This document shows positions 42,599 through 50,737 of a stretch of DNA of 64,000 bases, one piece after another. Every line of letters begins with the position of its first letter. The first letter of the stretch is position 1. The stretch is taken from positions 1 through 64,000 of the forward strand of contig CAIJMU010000187.1 of assembly GCA_903821875.1 (NCBI GenBank), read 5' to 3'. The notes beneath the pieces were generated by a model. It was not told the DNA's origin and searched no databases. It saw nothing but the letters and a program-made list of their open reading frames with translations. Source of the stretch: an uncultured Spirochaetota bacterium (GTDB lineage Bacteria; Spirochaetota; Spirochaetia; Treponematales; Rectinemataceae). Made by a program: the position numbers and the translations under genes.

Positions 42599-42618
42599 AA
42601 GTTAAAGACTTTAACTTA
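42598..42618. promoter_or_regulatory. ROK operator site B (perfect palindrome)
   Basis: TAAGTTAAAG, one A, then CTTTAACTTA: a perfect 10+1+10 inverted repeat of the ROK/NagC-XylR style. It adjoins the -10 and lies directly before the ribosome site of the first gene. Confidence 0.8.
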
Positions 42619-42629
42619 CAGGGGAGCCT

Positions 42630-43385
42630 ATGGCCAGCAAGGACGGCAAGCGATTCCACGCCCGCGACAGCCGCGCGGTACTGCGTGAGGTCTTCAATCA
42701 GCGGGACTCGAACCTCGAGTTCCTCTCCCTCGCCGAGCTCGACATCGTCGATGCCCGCTCGACGAATTTCTGCCACAAGCGGGAGGAGACCCTGGCCTTC
42801 AACCTCGCGGGACCGGCGACGGTGCGCGTGGAGGGGCAGGCTTTTGAACTCGAGCACTACGACATACTCTACATTTCCAGGGGAGCGGAATTCGTCGTAG
42901 AGGCCGGCACCGAACCCGCCCACCTCTACCTCTACCGTGCCCTCGCAGACAAGGTTCATCCCGTCCAGCACATGAAATGGAAGGAGGGCAGGGAAGATCC
43001 CGCGCGCCTCCGCCTCCTCACGCGCAAGAAGGTCTACAAGATGTTCGATGTCGGGGAAAAGGCCGACAGGTTCATGGCGGGCTATACCTTCTATGATGAT
43101 CATTCCCGCGCCTGGCCACCCCATAACCATACCGACCAGGAAGAGTGCTACTCCTTTATCGAGGGTTCGGGTGCCATGCAGGTTTACGAGGATGACGAAA
43201 AGCTCACCTTCGTGAAGGATGTGCAGGTCGGATCCCACGTAAGCATTCCCCTGCTCAACTACCATCCGGTGTTCAGCCACGAGGAACCGCTCTGCTTTAT
43301 CTGGTGCATCGCCGGTGAACGCTACTGGGTCGGCGACAAGGACAAGTCCTTCATGGACGGTACGTCGAAAAAGGTGACGACATGA
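42630..43385 (+). CDS. KduI/IolB-family cupin isomerase (candidate SQ isomerase)
   Basis: 251 residues, two cupin repeats of the KduI/IolB family. Metal-binding residues are visible in the second: PPHNHTDQEECYSF and NYHPVFSH. Family members isomerise uronates and deoxyuronates between aldose and ketose forms. As first gene of the operon, the most economical role is SQ to 6-deoxy-6-sulfofructose, the step assigned to SqvD-type isomerases. An AGGGGAG ribosome site precedes the ATG, and the stop overlaps the next start by an ATGA. Confidence 0.75.
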   Translation: MASKDGKRFHARDSRAVLREVFNQRDSNLEFLSLAELDIVDARSTNFCHKREETLAFNLAGPATVRVEGQAFELEHYDILYISRGAEFVVEAGTEPAHLYLYRALADKVHPVQHMKWKEGREDPARLRLLTRKKVYKMFDVGEKADRFMAGYTFYDDHSRAWPPHNHTDQEECYSFIEGSGAMQVYEDDEKLTFVKDVQVGSHVSIPLLNYHPVFSHEEPLCFIWCIAGERYWVGDKDKSFMDGTSKKVTT

Positions 43386-44257
43386 CGGCAAAGGTCCCCG
43401 AGACGCCTGCCAGCGCGGCGGAAATTTCAGCCCTTGCAGCTAGGGCGAAGTCAGTGCGTCGCGCCTGCCTCCAGTCCATCGCCACCCTCGGCATAGGCCA
43501 CGTGGGTGGCTCCATGTCCGTCGTGGAGATACTCGTAGCCCTGTATTTCCGCCACCTCCGTCTTGATCCGGCTGACAGCAAGGCTGCAGACCGTGACTGG
43601 TTTGTCCTTTCCAAGGGACACGCGGGTCCCGCCCTCTACGCCACCCTCGCCGAAAAGGGCTACCTCCCGAAAGAACTCCTTTCAACACTGAACAAGGGCG
43701 GGACCTCCCTGCCGAGCCACGCTGACAGAAAGCTCACTCCCGGCGTCGACATGAGCACGGGCTCGCTCGGGCAGGGCTTTTCGGCCGCCACGGGCATCGC
43801 CCTCGGCCTCAGGCTGGACGGCCCCCGCTCAGACGGGAGCACCAAGCGCTGCTGGGTGATCATCGGAGACGGGGAGAGCGACGAGGGCCAGGTCTGGGAG
43901 GCCGCATCCTTTGCGGCCCACTACGGCCTCGACAACCTCATCGCTTTCACCGACGCGAACAAATTCCAGATCGACGGCAGCACCGAGGCCGTGATGAACC
44001 TCCGCGACCTCTGTGCCAAGTGGGAGGCCTTCGGCTGGAAAGCCCTCCGCGTCGATGGCCACGACTTCGCTGCCCTTGACCGGGCCATCCTCGCGGCAAA
44101 GACAGAAAAGGGCAGACCAGTGATGATCATACTCGATACGATCAAGGCCAAGGGCGTCCCCGCCCTCGAAGGCAGGGCCGAGAGCCACAACGCGCCCTTC
44201 ACCGCCGTCGAAATGGCCGCAGTGGATGCTGCCAGCGGGGAGGCCCTCCATGGCTGA
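43382..44257 (+). CDS. sqwG: Transketolase N-terminal half (SqwG-like)
   Basis: 291 residues containing the thiamine-diphosphate part of transketolase: GHVGGSMSVVEIL, SKGHAGPALYATLA, and the cofactor motif GDGESDEGQVWEAASFA ending in DANKFQIDG. The other half is the next gene. In the sulfo-TK pathway such a split enzyme moves C2 units from sulfofructose, then from sulfoerythrulose, to glyceraldehyde 3-phosphate. The same halves also serve ordinary pentose metabolism in anaerobes; the sulfo assignment rests on the neighbours. Confidence 0.8.
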   Translation: MTAKVPETPASAAEISALAARAKSVRRACLQSIATLGIGHVGGSMSVVEILVALYFRHLRLDPADSKAADRDWFVLSKGHAGPALYATLAEKGYLPKELLSTLNKGGTSLPSHADRKLTPGVDMSTGSLGQGFSAATGIALGLRLDGPRSDGSTKRCWVIIGDGESDEGQVWEAASFAAHYGLDNLIAFTDANKFQIDGSTEAVMNLRDLCAKWEAFGWKALRVDGHDFAALDRAILAAKTEKGRPVMIILDTIKAKGVPALEGRAESHNAPFTAVEMAAVDAASGEALHG

Positions 44258-45188
44258 CCGTGAACTTCGCGCAGTCTACGCGCAAAAGCTGGTGGCTTTG
44301 GCCGCCAGGGATCCCCGGGTCTGCGTCCTCGAAGCTGATCTGGCCAAGGCCACTGGTACCGGTCCCTTTGCAGCGGCCTACCCCGAGCGTTTCTTCAACG
44401 TCGGTGTCGCTGAGGCCAACCTTGTCGGCGTCGCCTCCGGCCTTTCTGCCACCGGCAGGAAACCCTTCGCGGCCACCTTCGGTTGCTTTGCCAGCCGCCG
44501 CGCCTTCGACCAGTTCTTCCTTTCAGCCAATTATGCGGGTCTTGAGGTAGTCCTTGTCGGTACCGACCCCGGTGTCACGGCAGCCTACAACGGCGGCACC
44601 CACATGCCCCTCGAGGATCTGGCCCTCATGCGCACGGTGCCCGGCCTCGCCATCGTCGAGCCCGCCGATCCGACATCCCTCGAAGCTGCCATCACCCTCG
44701 CCCTCGAGCGGAAGGGCTGCACCTACCTCAGGCTCCAGAGGAAGAGCGCTCCGGAACTCTACCAGGCGAATGAGCATTTCGAATTCGGGAAGGCCAAGCT
44801 GCTCAGGCGTGGAAAGGATGTCACCCTCGTCGCATTGGGCGCCCTTATGGTCGCCGAAGCGCGCAAGGCAGCGGAGACCCTCGCCGCCGAAGGCATCGAA
44901 GCCACCCTGGTCGATGCCTTCACGCTGGCGCCCCTGGACGGAAAACTCCTCCTCGAACTCGCCGGCGAGACCAGGCGCATGGTCAGCTGCGAGAACCACC
45001 GCGTCACCGGAGGCCTCGGCTCGGCGCTCGCGGAGCTGCTAGCAGAAGCGGGAGTTCCCGCACGGCTCGCGCGCATCGGTGTCGCTGCCGATCTCTTCGG
45101 CGAAGTCGGAACCCAGGACTGGCTAGCGGAGCACTTCGGACTGACCGCCCCCCATATCGCCGCTGCGGCACGGGATCTGGTGAAATAG
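44250..45188 (+). CDS. sqwH: Transketolase C-terminal half (SqwH-like)
   Basis: 312 residues: a pyrimidine-binding Tkt domain (LEADLAKATGT, FFNVGVAEANLVGVASGL with the catalytic Glu, NYAGLEVVLVGTDPGV) and the C-terminal domain (VSCENHRVTGGLGSAL). The ATG at 44250 is preceded by GGGGAGG inside the sqwG end, giving an 8-base overlap. It should form the active transketolase with the preceding protein. Confidence 0.8.
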   Translation: MADRELRAVYAQKLVALAARDPRVCVLEADLAKATGTGPFAAAYPERFFNVGVAEANLVGVASGLSATGRKPFAATFGCFASRRAFDQFFLSANYAGLEVVLVGTDPGVTAAYNGGTHMPLEDLALMRTVPGLAIVEPADPTSLEAAITLALERKGCTYLRLQRKSAPELYQANEHFEFGKAKLLRRGKDVTLVALGALMVAEARKAAETLAAEGIEATLVDAFTLAPLDGKLLLELAGETRRMVSCENHRVTGGLGSALAELLAEAGVPARLARIGVAADLFGEVGTQDWLAEHFGLTAPHIAAAARDLVK

Positions 45189-45221
45189 GGTACTGGGGCA
45201 CTTCCCTAGAAGGAGACAAGC

Positions 45222-45698
45222 ATGAAGTTGGCAATTGCATCTGACCTTTCCGGATTCCCGCTTAGGCAGGAGATCGTGAAGCACCTGAAGGAAAACCATC
45301 CCGATATCGAGGTGATCGACTTCGGCATCGAGGACGCTGACCATCCCCAGCCCTATTTCGTACAGGCGCCCAAGGTCGCCACCGCCATCCAGAAGGGCGA
45401 GGCTGAAAAGGGCATCCTCATCTGCGGCACCGGCCAGGGCATGGCCATCGTCGCGAACAAGCACAGGGGCGTGTACGCCTGCGTGGTCGACGATGTCTTT
45501 TCGGGCGAAAGGGCGAAGATCGTCAACAACTCCAATGTCATCACGATGGGCGGCTGGATCACCGCGCCCTTCCTCGGCTGCCAGATCGTGGACGCCTGGC
45601 TTTCCATGTCCTTCACCCAGAAAATGGAATTCAAGAAGGACTTCCTCACCAATGCCTTCAACAAGGTCGTCGAGATCGAGGCGGAGCAGTTCAAATGA
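45222..45698 (+). CDS. sqwI: RpiB/LacAB-family isomerase (SqwI-like)
   Basis: 158 residues of the RpiB/LacAB fold, with the active-site loop ILICGTGQGMAI (Cys acting as base) and NSNVITMGGWIT. In the sulfo-TK route an enzyme of this family (SqwI) isomerises 4-deoxy-4-sulfoerythrose to sulfoerythrulose, preparing it for a second transketolase step. A normal ribose-5-phosphate isomerase B is the alternative. AAGGAGA precedes the ATG; the stop overlaps the next start (ATGA). Confidence 0.78.
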   Translation: MKLAIASDLSGFPLRQEIVKHLKENHPDIEVIDFGIEDADHPQPYFVQAPKVATAIQKGEAEKGILICGTGQGMAIVANKHRGVYACVVDDVFSGERAKIVNNSNVITMGGWITAPFLGCQIVDAWLSMSFTQKMEFKKDFLTNAFNKVVEIEAEQFK

Positions 45699-47137
45699 GC
45701 GCGACTTACACGGTGAGCGACAGCGACGACGGCAGGCTCATAGCGGGTCTTGTCGCCAAGGCGCGTGCCGCTCAGGCTATCGCTGCCACCTGGGACCAGG
45801 AGCGCATCGACGAGGTCTGCCTCGCCGTGGGCTGGGCTGTCTACAACGACGCGAACATCCGTGTCATGGCTCGTGCCGCAGTCGACGAGACGGGCATGGG
45901 TGTCTTCGAGGACAAGCTCACCAAGCACAAGAACAAGGTATTGGGAGTACTCAGGGACATCAAGACGGCCAGGACTGTGGGTTGTATCGACTATGACGAA
46001 GCGAAGGGCATCATGAAATTCGCCAAGCCAGTCGGCGTAGTCGGTGCCCTCGCCCCCGTCACCAACCCGACCGCGACACCCTCCTCCAATGGCCTGTCCA
46101 TCCTCAAAGGCCGCAACGCCGTCATCTTCGCCCCCCACCCCAAGGCCAGGGGCGCATCGAAGCTGGCCTGCGACTTCATGAGGGAAGCGCTCGGGAAGGT
46201 CGGAGCCCCCGAGGACCTGGTACAGTGCATCGAAGAGCCCTCGATCGAGCGTACCGGCGAGCTGATGAGGCAGGTGGACCTCGTGGTGGCCACCGGCGGC
46301 GGGCCGATGGTAAAGGCCGCCTATTCCTCCGGCACGCCGGCCTTTGGCGTCGGTCCTGGCAATGCTGTGCAGTTGCTCGCCGAGGACGCCGATCCTGTCG
46401 ACGCCGCCGCGAAGATATCGCTCAGCAAGGCCTTTGACAACGCAACCTCCTGCTCGAGCGAGAATTCGGTGGTAGCCCACGCCGCTGTCTACGATGCCTT
46501 TGTCGCTGCGATGAAGGAAAAGGGTGCCTACCTCTGTACCGCCGACGAGAAAACCCGCCTCCGCGCCTGGCTCTGGCCCGTCGGCAAGGACGGCCACGAG
46601 GCCCTCAATCCGAAAGTGATCGCCCGCACCGCGATGGTCGTCGCAGAGGGCGCGGGCATCAAGGTGCCGGATGGAACAAGGGTCCTCATGGTGGAGGCCC
46701 AGCTGCCGCGAAGGGGCGGAGAAGCAGTGGACAAGTGGGCCCAGGAAAAGATCTCCCCCGTCCTGGCATTGTGGAAGTGCCCCGATTTCCACAGTGGCCT
46801 CGAAGCCCTCGTGCTCATCACCGATGCCTGCGGCACAGGCCACTCCTCGGGTCTCTTCAGCCAGAAGGACGAGTACATACAGGCGATGGGACTGACCATG
46901 CGCTCGAGCCGGATCATGGTCCGCCAGGGCATGGCCTCGGGCAATGGGGGCACCTTCGCCAACGGCATGCCCTCTACCGTCACCCTGGGCTGCGGCAGCT
47001 GGGGCGGAAACATCACCACTGAGAACATCCACTGGAAGCACTTCATCAACGTGACCTGGCTGGCCCTCCCCCTTCCGATGAACCGCCCCTCCGACGAGGA
47101 GATCTTCGGAAGCCACTGGGCCAGGTACGGGAAGTAA
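45695..47137 (+). CDS. sqwD: CoA-acylating aldehyde dehydrogenase (SqwD/SauS-like sulfoacetaldehyde dehydrogenase)
   Basis: 480 residues of the EutE/AdhE-type acylating aldehyde dehydrogenases. GVVGALAPVTNPTATPSSNG marks the CoA-linked subgroup, catalytic Cys253 sits in NATSCSSENS, and GPGNAV and NGGTFANGMPSTVTLGCGSWGG, cut here, complete the fold. SauS-type enzymes convert sulfoacetaldehyde to sulfoacetyl-CoA with NAD(P)+. The presence right before an ADP-forming CoA ligase supports that role; another short-chain aldehyde remains possible. Its start overlaps sqwI by 4 bases. Confidence 0.8.
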   Translation: MSATYTVSDSDDGRLIAGLVAKARAAQAIAATWDQERIDEVCLAVGWAVYNDANIRVMARAAVDETGMGVFEDKLTKHKNKVLGVLRDIKTARTVGCIDYDEAKGIMKFAKPVGVVGALAPVTNPTATPSSNGLSILKGRNAVIFAPHPKARGASKLACDFMREALGKVGAPEDLVQCIEEPSIERTGELMRQVDLVVATGGGPMVKAAYSSGTPAFGVGPGNAVQLLAEDADPVDAAAKISLSKAFDNATSCSSENSVVAHAAVYDAFVAAMKEKGAYLCTADEKTRLRAWLWPVGKDGHEALNPKVIARTAMVVAEGAGIKVPDGTRVLMVEAQLPRRGGEAVDKWAQEKISPVLALWKCPDFHSGLEALVLITDACGTGHSSGLFSQKDEYIQAMGLTMRSSRIMVRQGMASGNGGTFANGMPSTVTLGCGSWGGNITTENIHWKHFINVTWLALPLPMNRPSDEEIFGSHWARYGK

Positions 47138-47141
47138 GACC

Positions 47142-48266
47142 ATGAAGCTCCACGAGCACGAGGCCAAGGAAGTCTTCGCAAAGGCAGGGATTCCGGTCCC
47201 GCGTTCCTTCCTCGCCCTGGACGCAGCGGCGGCAAGCCAGGCAGCAACTACGATCGGTTTCCCCTGCGTCCTGAAGTCCCAGGTCCTCATGGGCGGACGC
47301 GGAAAGGCCGGGCTCATCAGACTCGTCAAGGATGCTCCAGCGGCCCAGGAAGCCGCGCTGGAGCTCTTCGCAAGCCCCCATGGCGTCCACAAGCTCCTCG
47401 TCGAAGAAGCGGTCGCAATTGAACGGGAAATCTACCTTTCCATCACCGTCGATCCGGTCGCCGCGGAAGCGGTCGTGCTGGCCTGCGCCCAGGGTGGGGT
47501 GGAGATCGAGGAACTCGCGGCCACCGCACCCGAAAAGATCTTCCGCGAGAGCGTGAGCCTTTCCGAGGGCTTCCTTCCCTTCAGGGCGCGAAACCTCTGC
47601 ATGTCCCTCGGACTCTCGGGCGACCTTGCCAAACAGGCTGCTGCCATCCTCGACGCCCTGTGGAAGTGCTTCCGCGCCAACGATGCCGAGCTCGTGGAAA
47701 TCAATCCCCTCTTTGTAACCAAATCCGGCACCCTCATCGCCGGGGACGGCAAGCTCCTCATCGACGATTCCTCCCTGTTCAGGCAGGCAGGCCGCGAAGC
47801 GGGGCGGGATTACTACGATTCAGATGCCGCCTTCGAGGCAGCAAAGGAGGGCATACCCTACCTCCAGTTCGACGGTGACATCTCGCTGATGTGCGCCGGA
47901 GCGGGCCTTACCACCGTCGTCTACGACCTCATCGTCGACGAAGGCGGAACGGTCGCAAACTACCTCGAGTTCGGCGGACCCAACTACCGCAAGGCCGTCC
48001 GTGCCATGGAGCTCTGCCTCAAGAACGATCCCAAGGTAATATTAATTGTGACCTTTGGCACCATAGCCCGGGCCGACGTCATGGCCGAAGGTATCACTGA
48101 CGCCATCGCACGGCTCAAGCCGAAATGCCCGATCATCCCCTGCATCAGGGGCACAGGCGAGGACAAGGCCGTGGAGATGCTCCGCGCGGCTGGCCTCGAA
48201 CCCCTCTTCGACACCGAGGAAGCAGTGCGCAAGGCTGTCGCACTGGCCAAGGGAGGCTATCGATGA
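47142..48266 (+). CDS. ADP-forming acyl-CoA ligase, SucC-like beta subunit (SqwKL-type)
   Basis: 374 residues: ATP-grasp N-domain (MKLHEHEAKEVFAKAGIPVP, KSQVLMGGRGKAGLI), the region AELVEINPLFVT, and a C-terminal ligase domain GGTVANYLEFGGPN with VILIVTFGTIARAD. The fold is that of succinyl-CoA synthetase beta. Preceded by an acylating dehydrogenase, it should release the acid from acyl-CoA and form ATP. In sulfo-TK clusters this is the sulfoacetate-CoA ligase pair SqwKL; I cannot say which letter belongs to which subunit. Overlaps the next gene by ATGA. Confidence 0.8.
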   Translation: MKLHEHEAKEVFAKAGIPVPRSFLALDAAAASQAATTIGFPCVLKSQVLMGGRGKAGLIRLVKDAPAAQEAALELFASPHGVHKLLVEEAVAIEREIYLSITVDPVAAEAVVLACAQGGVEIEELAATAPEKIFRESVSLSEGFLPFRARNLCMSLGLSGDLAKQAAAILDALWKCFRANDAELVEINPLFVTKSGTLIAGDGKLLIDDSSLFRQAGREAGRDYYDSDAAFEAAKEGIPYLQFDGDISLMCAGAGLTTVVYDLIVDEGGTVANYLEFGGPNYRKAVRAMELCLKNDPKVILIVTFGTIARADVMAEGITDAIARLKPKCPIIPCIRGTGEDKAVEMLRAAGLEPLFDTEEAVRKAVALAKGGYR

Positions 48267-49165
48267 GCGTCTTCATCGACCGCGATGACACTATCCTCAT
48301 CCAGGGCATCACCGGCAGCGAGGGTTCCTTCTGGACCAGGCACATGATCGAACTCGGCACCACCGTCGTTGTCGGCGTAACCCCCGGCAAGGAAGGCCAG
48401 AGCGTCGAGGGCATCCCCGTCTACCACTCGGTGCGCCGGGCTGTCGCCGCACATCCAGCCAATGCTGCCATGATCTTCGTGCCTCCGCGCTTTACCAAGG
48501 ACGCCGTCTTCGAGGCCCTCGACTCAGGCATCAGGAAGATCGTCACGATAGCCGAGGGGATTCCCCTCCACGAATGCCTCGAGATCAGGGCTGCCGCCCG
48601 CGACCGGGGCGCCCGCGTGGTCGGCGGCAATACCTCGGGCGTCATCAGTCCCGGCCGCGCCATGATGGGCATGTTCCCCTACTGGATAGAACGGGTCTAC
48701 AAACCAGGGCGCATCGGCATCATGACACGCTCCGGAAGCCTCACGAACGAAGTGACCGCCATGGTCGTAGCCGCAGGTTTCGGCGTCTCGAGCCTTATCG
48801 GTGTGGGTGGCGACTCCGTGCCCGGCACGCGCTTTGCGGAACTCCTTCCCGACTTCCAGGCCGACACTGGCACTGACGCGGTCGTCATAATTGGTGAGTT
48901 GGGCGGAACGATGGAGGAGGAAGTGGCCGAGGCCATGGAAGCCCGGCGCTTTAACAAACCCCTTGTGGCCTTCCTCGGCGGGCGCAACGCCCCCAAAGGC
49001 AGGCGCATGGGCCACGCAGGAGCCATCGTCACGGGAGGCAAGGGTACGGTCGAAGGCAAGACAGCCACCCTCAGGAAAGCTGGCGCCCTGGTAGCCGCAC
49101 GCCCCCGTGAGGTCGGCAGCCTCCTTTTCGAACTCCTGGGCAGAAATCCTGGGTCGAAGGCCTGA
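48263..49165 (+). CDS. ADP-forming acyl-CoA ligase, SucD-like alpha subunit (SqwKL-type)
   Basis: 300 residues of the SucD fold: CoA-binding Rossmann ITGSEGSFWTRHMI, GVTPGKEGQ, and the phospho-histidine loop MGHAGAIVTGGKGT. A complete active site suggests it is functional with the preceding subunit. SucD in the TCA cycle has a slightly different N-terminus; the genomic context points to a sulfoacetyl-CoA substrate. Stop and next start share an A (TGATG at 49163-49167). Confidence 0.8.
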   Translation: MSVFIDRDDTILIQGITGSEGSFWTRHMIELGTTVVVGVTPGKEGQSVEGIPVYHSVRRAVAAHPANAAMIFVPPRFTKDAVFEALDSGIRKIVTIAEGIPLHECLEIRAAARDRGARVVGGNTSGVISPGRAMMGMFPYWIERVYKPGRIGIMTRSGSLTNEVTAMVVAAGFGVSSLIGVGGDSVPGTRFAELLPDFQADTGTDAVVIIGELGGTMEEEVAEAMEARRFNKPLVAFLGGRNAPKGRRMGHAGAIVTGGKGTVEGKTATLRKAGALVAARPREVGSLLFELLGRNPGSKA

Positions 49166-50709
49166 TGGCTGCATCCGGGGGGGATTCCAGGGCGAGGTCA
49201 CCGGAGAACCGCCATACCGGTCCCCAGTCAGGCCCCCAGCCCATCCTGCCGCCCCGCGAGCGCAAGGCCCCCTCCCCCCAGCGCCGCCTCGCGATACTCG
49301 GCATTGGGATAGTCGTACTTGTGCTTGTATTCGGGGCACGCATCCCTGAGTCGATCCGTACCGTTCACGGCGCGACCCTCGCCCCTTCTGGCCAGCACGC
49401 CCTTGCCGTCCTGGCCTTTGCCCTCGTGCTCTGGATCGGGGAGGCCCTCCCCTTCCACATGACAGGCTTTATCGCCATGGGACTCCTTGCCCTCGTGAAT
49501 GTCCAATCCTGGTCGGAGCTCGTCAAGACCGGCTTTGGCGACGAAGCGACAGTCTTCTTCATCGGCGTACTCGCCCTTGCCTCTGCATTGGGTCGATCGG
49601 GCCTCGCCGCCCGCCTCGGCCGCCTCGTCCTCCGTTTCGCAGGAGGCTCGACGCGCGCCCTGGTCTTCTGGTTCCTGGTTGCAGGTGCCTTCCTCGCGAT
49701 GTGGGTGACGGCCCTGGCCGCGGCTGCCCTCATGCTGCCCCTGGCCCGAGGCATCCTCCGTGACGAGGGCGACGAGCCGGGAAGCAAGTTCGGCGCTGCC
49801 CTCATGCTAGCCGTGGCCTTCGGCCCCCTTGTCGGCGCCTGCGGCGCGCCCTCGGGCTCGGGCTCCAATCCCGTCGCCCTCCGTTTTTTGGCCGACATCG
49901 CCCAATTCCATATCAGTTACCTCGACTGGATGCGTATCGGCATTCCCGTCGTCATCGCCCTCCTCCCCCTGGCCTGGGCTGCGATCCTCCTCCTCTTCCC
50001 CCCCGAACGCAGGCGGCTGCGTAGCCCAGGCACGAATCTCCTGGCGGCAGGTTCCCAGAAGGCGACGCCGCTCTCTCGCGACGAAAAGGCTACGGGCATC
50101 GTCTTTCTCCTCGTCGTCGCCTGCTGGCTCGGAGCGCCCTGGCTTGAAAAGCTCGTAAGTGTGAAGATATCCCTGGCCCTCGTGGCCGCCCTCGGCGCGG
50201 CCGCCCTCTTCCTTCCCGGCCTCACTTCCTTCCGCTGGAAGGAGCTTGAAAAGGACATGGACTGGGCAGGCATCCTCCTCATCGCAACGGGTATCGCCCT
50301 CGGCACGGCCCTCTACAAGAGCGGCGCGGCAGCCTGGGCCGCATCCCTGGTGCTGGGAGGCATCGGCTCCCTCTCGCCCTTCTGGCGCATCGCGGCGGTG
50401 GTCGTGGGAGTGCTGGTGGTCAAGGTGGTCTTCTCGTCCAACACGCTGACGGGGACCATCATAGTACCCCTGATCCTGGCCCTCGGGGTCACGCTGGGCA
50501 TCGACGCGCGCCTGCCCGCCCTGGCGGCAGCCTTTACAGCCAACCTCGCGGTCATCCTGGTTACGACGAGTCCGGTCAACGTGCTTCCATGGTCGACAGG
50601 CTACTTCTCCATCGCCGACATGGCCAGGACCGGCTTGGTCTTCGCCCTGCCCGCAGCCCTGGCGCTGGCAGCGATCTTCAGCCTCCTCGGACCGCGGCTA
50701 CTAATGTAG
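49165..50709 (+). CDS. DASS/SLC13-family anion transporter (candidate sulfoacetate carrier)
   Basis: 514 residues, about 11-12 helices, with the DASS features LWIGEALPFHMTG near the start and GSGSNPVAL, plus the C-terminal TSPVNVLPWSTGYFS anion-binding hairpin. The first 45 residues are polar, Pro-rich and may be a tail or an overlong start. Family members carry dicarboxylates, sulfate and sulfonates. As last gene of the operon it may export sulfoacetate, although uptake of a sulfonate cannot be excluded. Other sulfo-TK clusters use TauE-like exporters, so this would be a substitute. Confidence 0.82.
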   Translation: MAASGGDSRARSPENRHTGPQSGPQPILPPRERKAPSPQRRLAILGIGIVVLVLVFGARIPESIRTVHGATLAPSGQHALAVLAFALVLWIGEALPFHMTGFIAMGLLALVNVQSWSELVKTGFGDEATVFFIGVLALASALGRSGLAARLGRLVLRFAGGSTRALVFWFLVAGAFLAMWVTALAAAALMLPLARGILRDEGDEPGSKFGAALMLAVAFGPLVGACGAPSGSGSNPVALRFLADIAQFHISYLDWMRIGIPVVIALLPLAWAAILLLFPPERRRLRSPGTNLLAAGSQKATPLSRDEKATGIVFLLVVACWLGAPWLEKLVSVKISLALVAALGAAALFLPGLTSFRWKELEKDMDWAGILLIATGIALGTALYKSGAAAWAASLVLGGIGSLSPFWRIAAVVVGVLVVKVVFSSNTLTGTIIVPLILALGVTLGIDARLPALAAAFTANLAVILVTTSPVNVLPWSTGYFSIADMARTGLVFALPAALALAAIFSLLGPRLLM

Positions 50710-50737
50710 CCGGCCGCTCCGACCACGCCCGGCTCCC

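Noticed and set aside
45353-47392. 679-residue open frame on the minus strand opposite sqwI and sqwD
   Set aside because: It is a GC-rich shadow of genes with clear motifs and overlaps on the plus strand; its translation matches no family.
47142-49165. Ordinary TCA-cycle succinyl-CoA synthetase
   Set aside because: The fold fits, but the pair is locked by ATGA overlaps into an operon with an acylating aldehyde dehydrogenase and sugar enzymes, and no TCA genes are near.
42630-50709. Sulfolactaldehyde (sulfo-EMP, sulfo-ED or sulfo-TAL) pathway as an alternative reading
   Set aside because: No sulfofructose kinase, aldolase, gluconate dehydratase or transaldolase gene is present. The split transketolase, RpiB-type isomerase and CoA-acylating dehydrogenase fit the C2-transfer route to sulfoacetaldehyde instead.
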